This document shows positions 35,143-44,773 of a stretch of 64,000 bases of DNA, in pieces. The notes under the pieces were generated by a model. That model did no database searches, was not told where the DNA came from, and saw only the letters and a program-made list of their open reading frames with translations. The translations under genes and the position numbers were made by a program. Source of the stretch: Nitrosophilus alvini (lineage in GTDB: Bacteria; Campylobacterota; Campylobacteria; Campylobacterales; Nitratiruptoraceae). The stretch spans positions 684,501-748,500 of the forward strand of contig NZ_AP022847.1 of assembly GCF_015100395.1 (NCBI RefSeq), written 5' to 3'. Within the stretch, counting starts at the first letter, position 1. Every line of letters begins with the position of its first letter.

Positions 35143-36972
35143 TTACTCTTCTATATAGTTTTTAAGTTTTTTGCCCACTTTAGGATGTTTTAGTTTTTTG
35201 ATGGCACTCGATTCTATCTGTCTTACTCTTTCCCTTGTGACATTTAGCTCTTTACCTATCTCTTCAAGTGTTCTGTCGCTTTCATCAGGCATAAGGCCGA
35301 ACCTCATTCTGATAACCGCCTTTTCTCTCTCGTTGAGCTGATCAAGAACGTCTTCTATCTGATGTTTGAGATCCTCTTTCAAAATAGCCTCAAGAGGATT
35401 TACAGTACTTTTGTCTTCAATGAAATCACCGAATTTTCCATCTTCGTCACTTCCTATAGGAGCTTCGAGACTGATAGGTTCTTTTGTTATTTTGATGACA
35501 TTTTTTACTTTGTCGACTGATAATCCAACCTCTTTTGCTATAGTCTCTACATCAGGTTCTTTACCTGTTTCCTGTAGATGTTTTCTTATGATTTTGTTGA
35601 TTCTGTTTATCGTTTCTATCATATGAATAGGAATTCTTATAGTTCTTGCCTGATCGGCAATGGCTCTTGAAATCGCCTGTCTTATCCACCAAGTTGCATA
35701 GGTGGAGAATTTATATCCTTTTTTGTATTCAAACTTGTCAACGGCTTTCATAAGTCCTATATTGCCTTCCTGGATAAGATCGAGGAAAGGCAGGCCTCTG
35801 TTTGTATATCTTTTAGCGATTGAGACGACAAGTCTAAGGTTTGATTTTGCCATTCTGGTTTTGGCTTCTTCGCTTATTTTTTTACCTCTTTTTATCTGCT
35901 CAAGTATCTCGGCAAGTTTCTCAGGTTCCAGGTTGAAACCTTTTTTGCTTGCCTCTTTTGCCTGGAACAACTTTTTTATCTCCATATAGGTGCTGACCAT
36001 AGTTGCTTCCGGAACGGCCGCAGCTATCTCTTCTTTAGACATATTTACAATATTTTCAAGAAGTTTTTTATGATCTTCTTTAAGCTTTTCATTGAAAAGA
36101 GGAAGTTTGTATTCTAGTCTTTTAAGCTCTTTTTCAAAACCCTCATCACTTTTCAATGCCGTTTCCATAGACTTTACAAGTTCATTGATGAGTTTGCTTG
36201 TAGGGCCAAGATCAAGCAATTTTTCTTTAATAATTTTCTTTTTAAATGACAAAATGAGCTGATGATGAAGCTTTTCCTCTTCAGATGCATCTTCAGGAAG
36301 CTGTTTATCTCTGACTTTGAGCCACTCTTTTTTCGCTTTTTCAAGAGCTTTAAAACTCTCAATTACCTTTTTCGCTCTTTTTGAGTTTTTTGTAATTTTA
36401 GCGCTCTCTTTGCTCTCTTCGGTTTCCTCTTCCTCAGTCTCCTCTTCTTCAAAACTTTTGAAAAGCTCTTTTACTCTTCTTTCTCTGTTTATAAGAGGTT
36501 CTTTGTAATCTAGAATAAAATCGATCAGATAAGGGACAGAGCAGATTGCATCGAGAATGATATTTTCTCCCATCTCGATCTTTTTGCTTAGCTCAATCTC
36601 TTCTTCTTTTGTAAGCAAAGGAATCTGACCCATCTCTCTGAGGTACATTCTTACCGGACTATCGCTTCTGCTCCATTCCAGAAGGTCTTTTTCTTTCATC
36701 AGGTCAAACTCTTCTACCAGTGCCTCGTCACTAACCTTCTTTTTTTCCTCTATATCTTTTTGTTTCTCTTCTATATTCATGAGTTTGGCGGCTTCTGAAG
36801 AGGTGATAAGTCTTACGTTATATTTTTCCATAAGATTTTTTATCTTTTTTGTCTGCGCCAGAGTGGGTTGTTTTTCAAAAAGTTCCACTAAATTTTCATA
36901 TGTTATGTATGAGTCTTTATGCTCTTTGAAAAGCTCTTCGATTTTTTTGTTTAGTTCTTTAGCAGTTGCCAT
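35143..36972 (-). CDS. rpoD: Primary RNA polymerase sigma factor RpoD (sigma-70)
   Basis: 609 residues. Region 1.1 at the N-terminus, region 1.2 in [21 protein letters not shown] (about 105-125), an acidic non-conserved insert (about 180-290), region 2 with [30 protein letters not shown] and [13 protein letters not shown], region 3 and region 4.2 with [19 protein letters not shown] near the C-terminus. It reads the housekeeping promoters whose -10 boxes are seen through the window. The 240-base gap upstream of it is described at 37012. Confidence 0.97.
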   Translation of the reverse strand: MATAKELNKKIEELFKEHKDSYITYENLVELFEKQPTLAQTKKIKNLMEKYNVRLITSSEAAKLMNIEEKQKDIEEKKKVSDEALVEEFDLMKEKDLLEWSRSDSPVRMYLREMGQIPLLTKEEEIELSKKIEMGENIILDAICSVPYLIDFILDYKEPLINRERRVKELFKSFEEEETEEEETEESKESAKITKNSKRAKKVIESFKALEKAKKEWLKVRDKQLPEDASEEEKLHHQLILSFKKKIIKEKLLDLGPTSKLINELVKSMETALKSDEGFEKELKRLEYKLPLFNEKLKEDHKKLLENIVNMSKEEIAAAVPEATMVSTYMEIKKLFQAKEASKKGFNLEPEKLAEILEQIKRGKKISEEAKTRMAKSNLRLVVSIAKRYTNRGLPFLDLIQEGNIGLMKAVDKFEYKKGYKFSTYATWWIRQAISRAIADQARTIRIPIHMIETINRINKIIRKHLQETGKEPDVETIAKEVGLSVDKVKNVIKITKEPISLEAPIGSDEDGKFGDFIEDKSTVNPLEAILKEDLKHQIEDVLDQLNEREKAVIRMRFGLMPDESDRTLEEIGKELNVTRERVRQIESSAIKKLKHPKVGKKLKNYIEE

Positions 36973-37011
36973 AGTGGGAATTCTCCTTGTGAAAAAGGGG
37001 TATGTGTAGAA

Positions 37012-37215
37012 AATATCTAATCATGCCCGATTATACATAAAAAAGTTTAAATTTACATTAATAATTAACTTTAAACTTTAACAGGTTTGAAGATAGATTG
37101 GAAAATAGACTGTTAGAGCTGTTAAGGCTTATTTTACAAAGATTTTGTTTTAAATGTTTTTTTGGTAGAATTGCCCAAAATTTTAAGGGTCTTTTTTGCC
37201 CATAGAAGGAAAGGT
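37012..37215 (+). promoter_or_regulatory. Divergent rpoD-leuD gap with a possible leuD -10 box (TAGAAT at 37166)
   Basis: The 243 bases between the rpoD start and the leuD ATG are AT-rich and hold no gene that I can support. GGTAGAAT at 37164-37171 stands 45 bases before leuD and is the best plus-strand promoter candidate. No riboswitch or leucine-rich leader peptide was found. Confidence 0.35.
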
Positions 37216-37722
37216 ATGAATACTATAACCGGAAAAGTCTGGAAATTCGGTGACAATATAGATACCGATTTGATAATAGCTGCAAGATATTTGAATACTT
37301 CCGATCCTCACGAGCTTGCGAAACATGTTATGGAAGATGCCGATCCCGAATTTGTAAAAAAGATGAGTCCGGGTGATATTATAGTCGCGGGTGAGAATTT
37401 CGGATGCGGAAGCAGCAGGGAGCATGCTCCTATAGCCCTCAAGGCTGCAGGTGTAGCTGCTGTTGTTGCAAAAAGCTTTGCGAGAATTTTCTATAGAAAC
37501 GCTTTCAATATGGGACTGCCTATATTTGAACTCAAAGATGCCGATAAGATAAACGAAGGGGACTTGATATCGATAAAAATGGATGAGGGTGTTATAGAAG
37601 ATATAAACAAAAACGTAAAATATAAATTTACGCCGATTCCGCCTTTTATGCAAGAACTTATTGCATGCGGAGGACTTATAAATTATGCAAAGGCACAGAT
37701 TCTTAAAGAGAGTGACAGATAA
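37216..37722 (+). CDS. leuD: 3-isopropylmalate dehydratase small subunit
   Basis: 168 residues from ATG 37216, with AGAAGGAAAGGT upstream; the longer frame from 37162 adds residues unlike the family. Motifs: [16 protein letters not shown] at the N-terminus and the aconitase-swivel signature [17 protein letters not shown] (about 62-78). With LeuC (not in the window) it isomerises isopropylmalate in leucine synthesis. leuB follows after 72 bases. Confidence 0.95.
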   Translation: MNTITGKVWKFGDNIDTDLIIAARYLNTSDPHELAKHVMEDADPEFVKKMSPGDIIVAGENFGCGSSREHAPIALKAAGVAAVVAKSFARIFYRNAFNMGLPIFELKDADKINEGDLISIKMDEGVIEDINKNVKYKFTPIPPFMQELIACGGLINYAKAQILKESDR

Positions 37723-37794
37723 AGTTTAGGATTGGGTAATGCTTTTATATTTATCTGATTTTATTGCTTTGTCACTTATAAAAATGGAGGATAT

Positions 37795-38862
37795 ATGAAA
37801 AAATATAGAATAGCTGTTATTAAAGGTGACGGAATAGGCCCTGAAATTGTAGAGGAGGCGATAAAAGTTCTTGATGCCGTATCCGTTGCGGAAGGTTTTG
37901 AAATCAGCTACAAAGAGTTTCTTTTAGGCGGGGCTGCTATCGATGTTACGGGTGAACCTTTGCCTGAAGAGACTATAGAAGGTGCAATGAATGCCGATGC
38001 AGTTCTGTTTGGTGCTATAGGCGGTGAAAAATGGGATAACCTTCCAAGAGACAAAAGACCTGAAACTGGTCTTTTAAAGCTTAGAAAGGCTTTGGGAGTA
38101 TTTGCAAATCTAAGACCCGTAACTGTTTATGATGAACTTATAAATGCCAGCACCTTGAAACCGGAAGTTATTCAGGGCGTTGATCTTATGGTTGTACGTG
38201 AGCTCATCGGCGGCATATATTTTGGAGAGCCCAGAGGAAGAGAAGGCGACAAAGCTTTTAATACGATGGTTTACAGTGTAGATGAGGTTAAGAGGATCGC
38301 GAAAGTAGCTTTTGAAATAGCGATGAAAAGAAAAAAGAGAGTCACTTCTGTTGATAAAGCAAACGTTCTTGAAGTAAGTCAGCTCTGGAGAGAGAGCGTA
38401 GAAGAGGTTGCAAAAGAGTATCCTGAAGTAACTCTTGAGCATATGTATGTGGATAATGCGGCGATGCAGCTTGTACGCGATCCAAAACAGTTTGATGTTA
38501 TTTTGACCGGAAATATTTTCGGTGATATACTGAGTGATGAAGCAAGTATGCTTAGCGGTTCCATCGGTCTTCTTCCTTCCGCTTCCATAGGCGAAAAACA
38601 TGGTCTTTACGAGCCTATTCACGGCTCTGCTCCCGATATTGCCGGACAGGGTATCGCAAATCCTATTGCTACTATTGCGAGTGCAAGTATGATGCTTAGA
38701 TATCAGCTTGGAGAAGATGCTGCGGCAGACAGAATAGACAGAGCCATCAAACAGGTTTTGGCAGAAGGATACAGAACAAAGGATCTCAGCTCATATGATG
38801 CAAAAGAGATAGTCTCTACCAGTGAGATGGGCTCTTTGATAGCTCATTACGCTTCAAAATAA
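37795..38862 (+). CDS. leuB: 3-isopropylmalate dehydrogenase
   Basis: 355 residues. NAD-dependent oxidative decarboxylation in leucine synthesis. The N-terminal [21 protein letters not shown], the substrate-binding [14 protein letters not shown] (about 95-108), [14 protein letters not shown] and the metal motif [19 protein letters not shown] all fit. GGAGG lies just before the ATG. Follows leuD; the CCA-type gene starts 10 bases later. Confidence 0.97.
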   Translation: MKKYRIAVIKGDGIGPEIVEEAIKVLDAVSVAEGFEISYKEFLLGGAAIDVTGEPLPEETIEGAMNADAVLFGAIGGEKWDNLPRDKRPETGLLKLRKALGVFANLRPVTVYDELINASTLKPEVIQGVDLMVVRELIGGIYFGEPRGREGDKAFNTMVYSVDEVKRIAKVAFEIAMKRKKRVTSVDKANVLEVSQLWRESVEEVAKEYPEVTLEHMYVDNAAMQLVRDPKQFDVILTGNIFGDILSDEASMLSGSIGLLPSASIGEKHGLYEPIHGSAPDIAGQGIANPIATIASASMMLRYQLGEDAAADRIDRAIKQVLAEGYRTKDLSSYDAKEIVSTSEMGSLIAHYASK

Positions 38863-38872
38863 AAATTATGCA

Positions 38873-40072
38873 ATGGAAGAGCATGAAATAAAAAGATGGG
38901 ATATAGGCTCCCATCTTTACGAACTTCTACCTTTGAGGTTAAAAAAAGAGCTTGAATTTCTGAAAAATTTCTTCGATCCATATACACATAGAATATATCT
39001 TGTAGGGGGAGCCGTTAGAGATCTATACAGGATCTATACAAAACAGGTAAGCCCCGAAGAGGCGAATATAACGGATATAGATATTGAAGTGTATTCTGTC
39101 GAGCCCCATTTTTTTGATGAATTGATGAAAAAAATAGGTGCAAAAGGTGTAGGAAAATCTTTTTTTGTATATAAATTTGGATCAAATATCGATATAGCAC
39201 TTCCACGAATCGAGAGAAAAATCGGTGTTGGTCATAAAGCTTTTGAAGTAAAACTGGCATATGATGAAAGAGAGGCATCGAAAAGAAGAGATTTTTGCAT
39301 GAACGCTTTGATGCTCAATATATATAACTGCAATCTTCTCGATTTCTGGGGAGGGCTCGATGATATATTGAACAGGAGAATAAAGATTATAGATGAAGAG
39401 AAGTTCAAAGAGGATAGCTTAAGAGTTCTCAGAGGTATGCAGTTTGCTGCTAGATTTGGATATAAGATAGATAAAAAAAGTGCTGAAATTATGAAAAAGA
39501 TAGATCTTGATGATTTGAGCAAAGAGAGAATTTTTTGGGAGTTTGAAAAACTTTTCGGGGCAAAATATCTACATTTTGGGTTATATTATCTTTTATGCCT
39601 AAAGATTTCGGAAAAAATACTTAAAATTAGTCCCAAAAAATATGAGTTTTTCAAAATCTCAAAAGAGCTTGCCAAAAAAAGAGAAAAATTTCAGCCTCAT
39701 CTTAAAAAATTCTATTTTTTATATATATTTTCAAAAAATTTACATAGAAATCCGCTGTTTTTTTTAGATAGAATAGGAGCTACAAACGAGTATCGAAAGG
39801 CTCTTAGCAAACAGAAATTTGTTCCGAAAAATATAACGGACAGGTTTTTGGTAGCTCTTTCTATGCTCTATCCTATCAGAGACTGGCTTGGAAATTATGC
39901 TGATGAGGTAAAGAAAAGAGCTCTTATGCTTGGCGTATGGGATAGATGTTTTGACGGAGGAGTAACACCCAAACAGCTTATCAAAGAGGGCTACAGTGGT
40001 AAAGAGCTTGGAATAGAACTTAGGCGCAGAAGACTTGAGATAATTAGAAAAAGATATAAGGGCAGAGTATGA
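38873..40072 (+). CDS. Class II CCA-adding enzyme / poly(A) polymerase family nucleotidyltransferase
   Basis: 399 residues. The N-terminal palm has the family start YLVGGAVRDLYR (about 42-53) and the catalytic carboxylates in DIDIEVYSV (about 68-76), followed by RRDFCMNALMLNI and LRVLRGMQFAARFGYKID. It probably adds or repairs the CCA end of tRNAs, although the tRNA-Glu gene in this window already encodes CCA. No HD domain is obvious. There is no clear ribosome site; the start lies 10 bases after leuB, suggesting coupling. It overlaps purU by 4 bases. Confidence 0.85.
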   Translation: MEEHEIKRWDIGSHLYELLPLRLKKELEFLKNFFDPYTHRIYLVGGAVRDLYRIYTKQVSPEEANITDIDIEVYSVEPHFFDELMKKIGAKGVGKSFFVYKFGSNIDIALPRIERKIGVGHKAFEVKLAYDEREASKRRDFCMNALMLNIYNCNLLDFWGGLDDILNRRIKIIDEEKFKEDSLRVLRGMQFAARFGYKIDKKSAEIMKKIDLDDLSKERIFWEFEKLFGAKYLHFGLYYLLCLKISEKILKISPKKYEFFKISKELAKKREKFQPHLKKFYFLYIFSKNLHRNPLFFLDRIGATNEYRKALSKQKFVPKNITDRFLVALSMLYPIRDWLGNYADEVKKRALMLGVWDRCFDGGVTPKQLIKEGYSGKELGIELRRRRLEIIRKRYKGRV

Positions 40073-40905
40073 AAAACTATAGAATTTTGATCGATTGTAA
40101 AGATGAAAAAGGACTTGTTTACAAAGTTTCCAAAGTTTTTTTTGAGAATGATCTCAATATTGTAAAAAATGACGAATTTGTGGACAGAACAAACGGTAAA
40201 TTTTTTATGAGAAGTGAAGTAAGCGGCAGAGTTGAAAAAGACAGATTGGCTGTAGCTTTAAAAGATATACTGCCGGAAAATGCAAATATCAAAGTAATCG
40301 AGCCTAAAAGAAAAAAGATAGTGCTAATGGCAACGAAAGAGTCGCATGTTCTGGGTGATATACTCATAAGACATTTCGACGGTGAACTTGAGGTGGATAT
40401 AGTTGCTGTTATATCCAATTATGATCTGCTTAGACCTCTTGTTGAGAAGTTTGATATAGAATATTTTCATGTCCCTCATAATGGTCTTGAAAGAAGCGAA
40501 CATGAAGAAAAAATATTGGATTATCTAAATCTTTTCGAAAATATAGACTATATTGTTCTGGCAAAGTATATGAGGATTCTGACTCCGGGTTTTGTGGAGA
40601 AGTATGAAAATCGTATCATAAATATTCATCACTCGTTTCTTCCCGCTTTCATAGGAGCCAATCCATACAAACAGGCGTATGACAGAGGTGTTAAAATCAT
40701 CGGTGCAACTGCACATTTTGTAAATAACAATCTGGACGAAGGACCTATAATAGCTCAGGATGTGATACATGTGGATCATACATATTCATGGGAAGATATG
40801 AGAAATGCAGGCAGAGATGTGGAAAAAGTTGTTCTTGCAAAGGCTTTGAAACTGGCTGTTGAAGACAGGATATTTGTATATGCGAATAAAACGGTGATAT
40901 TTTAG
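40069..40905 (+). CDS. purU: Formyltetrahydrofolate deformylase
   Basis: 278 residues. An N-terminal ACT domain (about 1-75) for regulation precedes the formyl-transferase domain with LAKYMRILTPGF (about 163-174), the catalytic Asn-His in INIHHSFLPAFIGANPY and ATAHFVNNNLDEGPIIAQD. It releases formate from 10-formyl-THF, balancing one-carbon pools with FolD. A GTG-hexamer tract starts at the stop codon and supplies the ribosome site of trmL. Confidence 0.94.
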   Translation: MKNYRILIDCKDEKGLVYKVSKVFFENDLNIVKNDEFVDRTNGKFFMRSEVSGRVEKDRLAVALKDILPENANIKVIEPKRKKIVLMATKESHVLGDILIRHFDGELEVDIVAVISNYDLLRPLVEKFDIEYFHVPHNGLERSEHEEKILDYLNLFENIDYIVLAKYMRILTPGFVEKYENRIINIHHSFLPAFIGANPYKQAYDRGVKIIGATAHFVNNNLDEGPIIAQDVIHVDHTYSWEDMRNAGRDVEKVVLAKALKLAVEDRIFVYANKTVIF

Positions 40906-40925
40906 TGTGAGTGTGAGTGTGGGAG
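40905..40925 (+). repeat. Short GTG-hexamer tract, copy F, between purU and trmL
   Basis: Three GTGTGA-like units begin at the last base of the purU stop and run into the GGGAG that serves as the trmL ribosome site. This is the shortest copy of the family and has no heptamer part. Confidence 0.7.
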
Positions 40926-40931
40926 AAAAGG

Positions 40932-41396
40932 GTGTTTAATATTGTATTGGTAAATCCCAAGATCCCTCCAAATACCGGAAATATAGGCAGACTCTGTGTC
41001 AATACCGGTTCAACTCTGCATCTGGTTAAACCTTTGGGATTTGATATAGATGAAAAGAGTGTCAGAAGGGCGGGGCTTGATTACTGGCATAAACTGGACT
41101 TGATGGTTTGGGAGAGTCTTGAGGAGTTTTCTGAAAGTATAGATTTCAAAAGAGCTTTTTTTGCAACTACCAAAAGCGATAAGCCGTATTTTGAAGTTAA
41201 CTACAAACCGGGAGACTATCTGATTTTCGGTAGCGAAACCGAAGGCCTTCCGATGGAGTTTATGCAAAAAAACTGGAAAAACGCTGTAACTATTCCAATG
41301 ACAAAAGAGGGCAGAAGTCTCAATCTTGCAGTTAGTGCAGGTATAATTCTATATGAAGCTATAAGGCAGAATTTCGATACATTTAAGGGTTTGTGA
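40932..41396 (+). CDS. trmL: tRNA (cytidine/uridine-2'-O)-methyltransferase TrmL
   Basis: 154 residues from GTG 40932, with GGGAG six bases upstream; a GTG five codons earlier lies inside the repeat. A single SPOUT domain: FNIVLVNPKIPPNTGNIGRL at the start, LIFGSETEGLP (about 103-113) and IPMTKEGRSLNLAVSAGI for the trefoil knot. It methylates the wobble ribose of tRNA-Leu in E. coli. The 36-residue membrane peptide starts on its stop codon. Confidence 0.93.
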   Translation: MFNIVLVNPKIPPNTGNIGRLCVNTGSTLHLVKPLGFDIDEKSVRRAGLDYWHKLDLMVWESLEEFSESIDFKRAFFATTKSDKPYFEVNYKPGDYLIFGSETEGLPMEFMQKNWKNAVTIPMTKEGRSLNLAVSAGIILYEAIRQNFDTFKGL

Positions 41397-41506
41397 TGGG
41401 AAATTTTTTTGACTATATTATGATTGCTCTTTTTGTACTCTTTATGATCTGGATAATCGTAGGTTATCACCACCAGAGGGGGCACCATAAGCGAGATGAA
41501 AAGTAG
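41396..41506 (+). CDS. 36-residue membrane peptide with a His-rich tail, coupled to trmL
   Basis: An ATG overlapping the trmL stop (TGATG) opens 36 codons: an N-terminal MGNFFDY, one strong hydrophobic span (about 8-23), and a tail GYHHQRGHHKRDEK with four histidines and several basic residues. The one-base overlap is typical of translational coupling. A real small membrane protein is likely; metal binding by the tail is a guess. Confidence 0.55.
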   Translation: MGNFFDYIMIALFVLFMIWIIVGYHHQRGHHKRDEK

Positions 41507-41513
41507 TTTTGGA

Positions 41514-41519
41514 TAAAAT
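41514..41519 (+). promoter_or_regulatory. -10 box (TAAAAT) for glyS
   Basis: TTTGGATAAAATAG lies about 49 bases before the glyS ATG and just after the small peptide gene, in the same TTTGG context seen for the cytochrome promoter. glyS has AAAGGAAAG as its ribosome site. Confidence 0.45.
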
Positions 41520-41567
41520 AGCCGATTATTAACAAGAGTGATAAGAGATATTATTTAAAGGAAAGAG

Positions 41568-43616
41568 ATGTTCAAACCTCTTTTGATAGAAATAGGAACG
41601 GAAGAGCTTCCTGCAATTCCTTTTTTAAAAGAGTTACCGAATATAGAAAAAAAGTGGGCGAAAATCCTCGAAGAGAACAGTCTGCTATGCGAATTTGATT
41701 TTTATTTTACTCCCAGAAGATTGGTTTTATGGCACCCGGAATTTCCGGAAAAACAGCCCGATAGTGAAGAGGAGTTTTTCGGAGCGCCGGTTGATATCGC
41801 TTTTAAAAACGGAGAGCCTACAAAAGCGGCAGAGAGTTTTGCAAAAAAGTGCGGTGTAGGTATAGATGAGCTTGGACGTGCGCAAAAAGGCGGCAAAGAG
41901 GTGCTCTATTTCAAAAAAAATATAGAAGGACGCCCTTCACCCGAGATTCTGGGTCAGATGATAGAAGCTTGGCTCAAAAGCCTCAATTTCGGTCGTGCTA
42001 TGAGATGGGGGGAGCTTAAAGAGAGTTTCATAAGGCCTATTAGATGGAGTATTGTAAATTTCGGTGAAGATTTTCTTTCATACCGGTTTTACGATATCCA
42101 AAGTTCAAATTATACATACGGGCACAGAAGCGTATCTATGGAGCCTGTAGTTGTAGAAAACCAGAGCGATTATTTCGAAAAACTCAAAAGTTACGGCGTT
42201 GTTCTTTATCAGGATCTTAGAGAAGAGAAAATAAAAGAGGGATTTGAAGATATTGAGAAAAAAGAGGGTCTCTCTATCCAAAAGGATGAAGAGCTGCTAA
42301 GAGAGGTTGTGGCAATAACCGAATTTCCCACATCGCTTAGCGGAGAGTTTGATAAAGAGTTTCTGAAACTGCCGCCGGAGGTTATCATAACCTCTATGAA
42401 AGAGCACCAGAGATATTTTCCCTGTTTCAGAAATGGTACACTTACTAACCGTTTTATCGTAGTGTCGAATGCCAAAACGGATGATTTCTCTTTTGTTGTT
42501 AGAGGAAACGAAAGAGTTCTCAAAGCTAGACTTCAGGACGCCATCTTTTTTTATGAGAAAGACCTGGAAAGAGGTTTTGATGTGGAGGGACTGAAAAATA
42601 TCATATTTATGGATGGTCTGGGGTCTGTATTTGATAAAGAACTAAGAGAGCTTGCAATTGCGACAAGACTTTTTGAAAAATATAAAGAAAAGCTTATAAA
42701 GGAGAGTTCTCTTGAGGAAGGAGAGCTTAAAGCGCTGATAGAAAGAGCCGTTATGCTCTCAAAAGCGGATCTTCTTACCGAAATGGTTTATGAATTTCCG
42801 GAACTGCAGGGAATTATGGGGTATTATTACGCTCTTGCACTGGGTGAAGATCCTCTCGTAGCAGAAGCTATAAAAGAGCAATACCTTCCAAAAGGTGAAG
42901 AGAGTGAACTTCCTTCGACTCTTTTTTCTTCCCTGATAGCTCTTTCATACAGGATTGATACTCTGATGGCGCTATTTTCTGTTGGCAAGATCCCTACGGG
43001 TTCACGTGATCCCTTTGGGCTCAGACGAGCGGCTGCCGGTGTTATCAGAATAGTTCTGGATAGGAAACTTCCCTTTGATCTCTCAAGTATATTTGAGGAA
43101 TTTAAGGGCGAATACAAAGAGTTCGATATAAAAGAGCTTGAAAACTTTTTCTTAGAGAGAATCTATCAATTTTTCGATGTGAATCCGTCTATTATAAAAG
43201 CCGTTATAGACAGCGGTGAGAGAGATATCGTCGAAATAGCGAAAAAAATAGAAGCGGTTGCCCAGATTGCCGAAAGCGACTCTTTCAAAGAGGTGTTTAC
43301 AACATTTAAAAGGGTTGCAAACATAGTAAAAGACCTTGATCTCTCATCAGAGTTGAAGGTTGATGAATCGCTTTTTGAGAGCAGATTTGAAAAAGAGCTT
43401 TATGAGAAGTACAAAGAGGTGGTCTGCAAAAAATATGACTCATATGAAGAGCGCCTTGACGCACTTTTTTCACTGAAACATCAGCTTGACAACTTCTTTG
43501 ACAACGTTCTTGTAAATGCGGAAGATGAAAAAATCAGAACAAACAGAAAAAATCTGATCGGTTCTATTTACAGATCTTTCAAAGAGATAGCCGACATAAA
43601 AGAGATTAGCATATAA
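41568..43616 (+). CDS. glyS: Glycine-tRNA ligase beta subunit
   Basis: 682 residues, normal for the beta chain of the alpha2-beta2 bacterial enzyme. Starts LLIEIGTEELPAIPF; FYFTPRRLVLW, FIRPIRWSIVNFG and MKEHQRYFPCF follow; DPFGLRRAAAGVIRI lies near the C-terminal third. The alpha chain GlyQ is not in the window. Starts a long operon: glyS, MnmC-like oxidoreductase, hemH, pgi, deacetylase, ABC exporter. Confidence 0.96.
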   Translation: MFKPLLIEIGTEELPAIPFLKELPNIEKKWAKILEENSLLCEFDFYFTPRRLVLWHPEFPEKQPDSEEEFFGAPVDIAFKNGEPTKAAESFAKKCGVGIDELGRAQKGGKEVLYFKKNIEGRPSPEILGQMIEAWLKSLNFGRAMRWGELKESFIRPIRWSIVNFGEDFLSYRFYDIQSSNYTYGHRSVSMEPVVVENQSDYFEKLKSYGVVLYQDLREEKIKEGFEDIEKKEGLSIQKDEELLREVVAITEFPTSLSGEFDKEFLKLPPEVIITSMKEHQRYFPCFRNGTLTNRFIVVSNAKTDDFSFVVRGNERVLKARLQDAIFFYEKDLERGFDVEGLKNIIFMDGLGSVFDKELRELAIATRLFEKYKEKLIKESSLEEGELKALIERAVMLSKADLLTEMVYEFPELQGIMGYYYALALGEDPLVAEAIKEQYLPKGEESELPSTLFSSLIALSYRIDTLMALFSVGKIPTGSRDPFGLRRAAAGVIRIVLDRKLPFDLSSIFEEFKGEYKEFDIKELENFFLERIYQFFDVNPSIIKAVIDSGERDIVEIAKKIEAVAQIAESDSFKEVFTTFKRVANIVKDLDLSSELKVDESLFESRFEKELYEKYKEVVCKKYDSYEERLDALFSLKHQLDNFFDNVLVNAEDEKIRTNRKNLIGSIYRSFKEIADIKEISI

Positions 43617-43648
43617 TTTTTGGTTTTTAACTATCTAAAGAGCTTTTT

Positions 43649-44773
43649 ATGGTTTACGATTTTTGTATTTTGGGTGCCGGTATTGCCGGATGCAGTACGG
43701 CATATTTTTTATCCCGGGAGGGAGGAAATGTTGCTCTTGTTGATAAAAATTCCATAGCTGCAGGGGGAAGCGGGGCTGCAGGTGCCTTTATCTCTCCCAG
43801 GCTTGGCAAGGGCGGTCCACTTCAGAAACTGACGAATGAAGCGTACAGGTTCAGTATAGATTTTTACAAAAACTTTCCGGAACTCTTTTTGCAAAATGGG
43901 CTTCTTAAACTTCCGAAAGATGAAAAGGATGCCCAAAAATTCGAAATCTACAAAAAACATCTTGATATAGAGTATAAAGATATCGATCCCAAAAACTTCT
44001 CTTTTTTGAAAAAATATGCAACAGACTTTGACGCCATATTTTTTGAAGATGCAGGAATTGTCGAAGCGAAAAATATGTGTAAAACTCTATCAGAGGGAGC
44101 CGATGTTTATGAAAATTTCGATACCGGAAAGATTGAATATAAGAACGCTCTGTGGAGAGTGGGGAATATAAAAGCAAAAAGAGTGATTTTGGCGACAGGG
44201 GCTGCCCAGATAGATTTTGCCGACCTCTCCTATATCGTGATAAACGGGATCTGTGGACACAGGTTTGATATAAAGAGCGATATAGAAATACCTTTTAATA
44301 TTCACAAAAAAATATCTGTTTCGGCTACGAAAAAAGATGGCACTGTTGCTATAGGCGCCACACACGTTAGAATGAAGGAGTGCAGTCCCCAAAAATGTCC
44401 TTTGGGATATGACACTCTTATGGATGAAGCCAAAAAAATGCTCAGATTTGAAAAGACTGAAATTAAAAGAGTTTTTTACGGGCAAAGGGCAGCAAGTATT
44501 GACCATTTTCCTATTGTGGGCGAGGTTATCGATATAGGAAAAGCATTCGAACAATTCCCGTTTTTAAAAAACGGAACAAAAGTAGAGAGTGAAAAATTGC
44601 CAAAGATTAAAAATCTTTATATAATAAACGGTTTTGGAGGCAGAGGGTTTGTTTTTGGACCTTTCATTGCAAAAATGCTTACTGATTTTTTGGTACATAA
44701 GAAGCCTCTGAAAAGCGAAGTTGATGCAAACAGACTATTTTACAGATGGATCAGGAAAAGGGGAAAAGTATGA
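43649..44773 (+). CDS. FAD-dependent oxidoreductase like the MnmC C-terminal domain
   Basis: 374 residues. The FAD-binding dinucleotide fold ILGAGIAGCSTAYFLSREG spans about 7-25; GGSGAAGAFISPRLGKGGPL (about 39-58) matches the MnmC oxidase domain, and GFGGRGFVFGPFIAKML closes the FAD fold. In E. coli MnmC this domain removes the carboxymethyl group from cmnm5U in tRNA wobble uridines. The fused methyltransferase domain is absent here, so another enzyme would be needed or it acts alone. It overlaps hemH by 4 bases. Confidence 0.7.
   Translation: MVYDFCILGAGIAGCSTAYFLSREGGNVALVDKNSIAAGGSGAAGAFISPRLGKGGPLQKLTNEAYRFSIDFYKNFPELFLQNGLLKLPKDEKDAQKFEIYKKHLDIEYKDIDPKNFSFLKKYATDFDAIFFEDAGIVEAKNMCKTLSEGADVYENFDTGKIEYKNALWRVGNIKAKRVILATGAAQIDFADLSYIVINGICGHRFDIKSDIEIPFNIHKKISVSATKKDGTVAIGATHVRMKECSPQKCPLGYDTLMDEAKKMLRFEKTEIKRVFYGQRAASIDHFPIVGEVIDIGKAFEQFPFLKNGTKVESEKLPKIKNLYIINGFGGRGFVFGPFIAKMLTDFLVHKKPLKSEVDANRLFYRWIRKRGKV

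Noticed and set aside
37162-37215. Longer leuD frame with 18 extra residues
   Set aside because: The ATG at 37216 has a strong ribosome site and gives the family length; the extra part overlaps the likely promoter.
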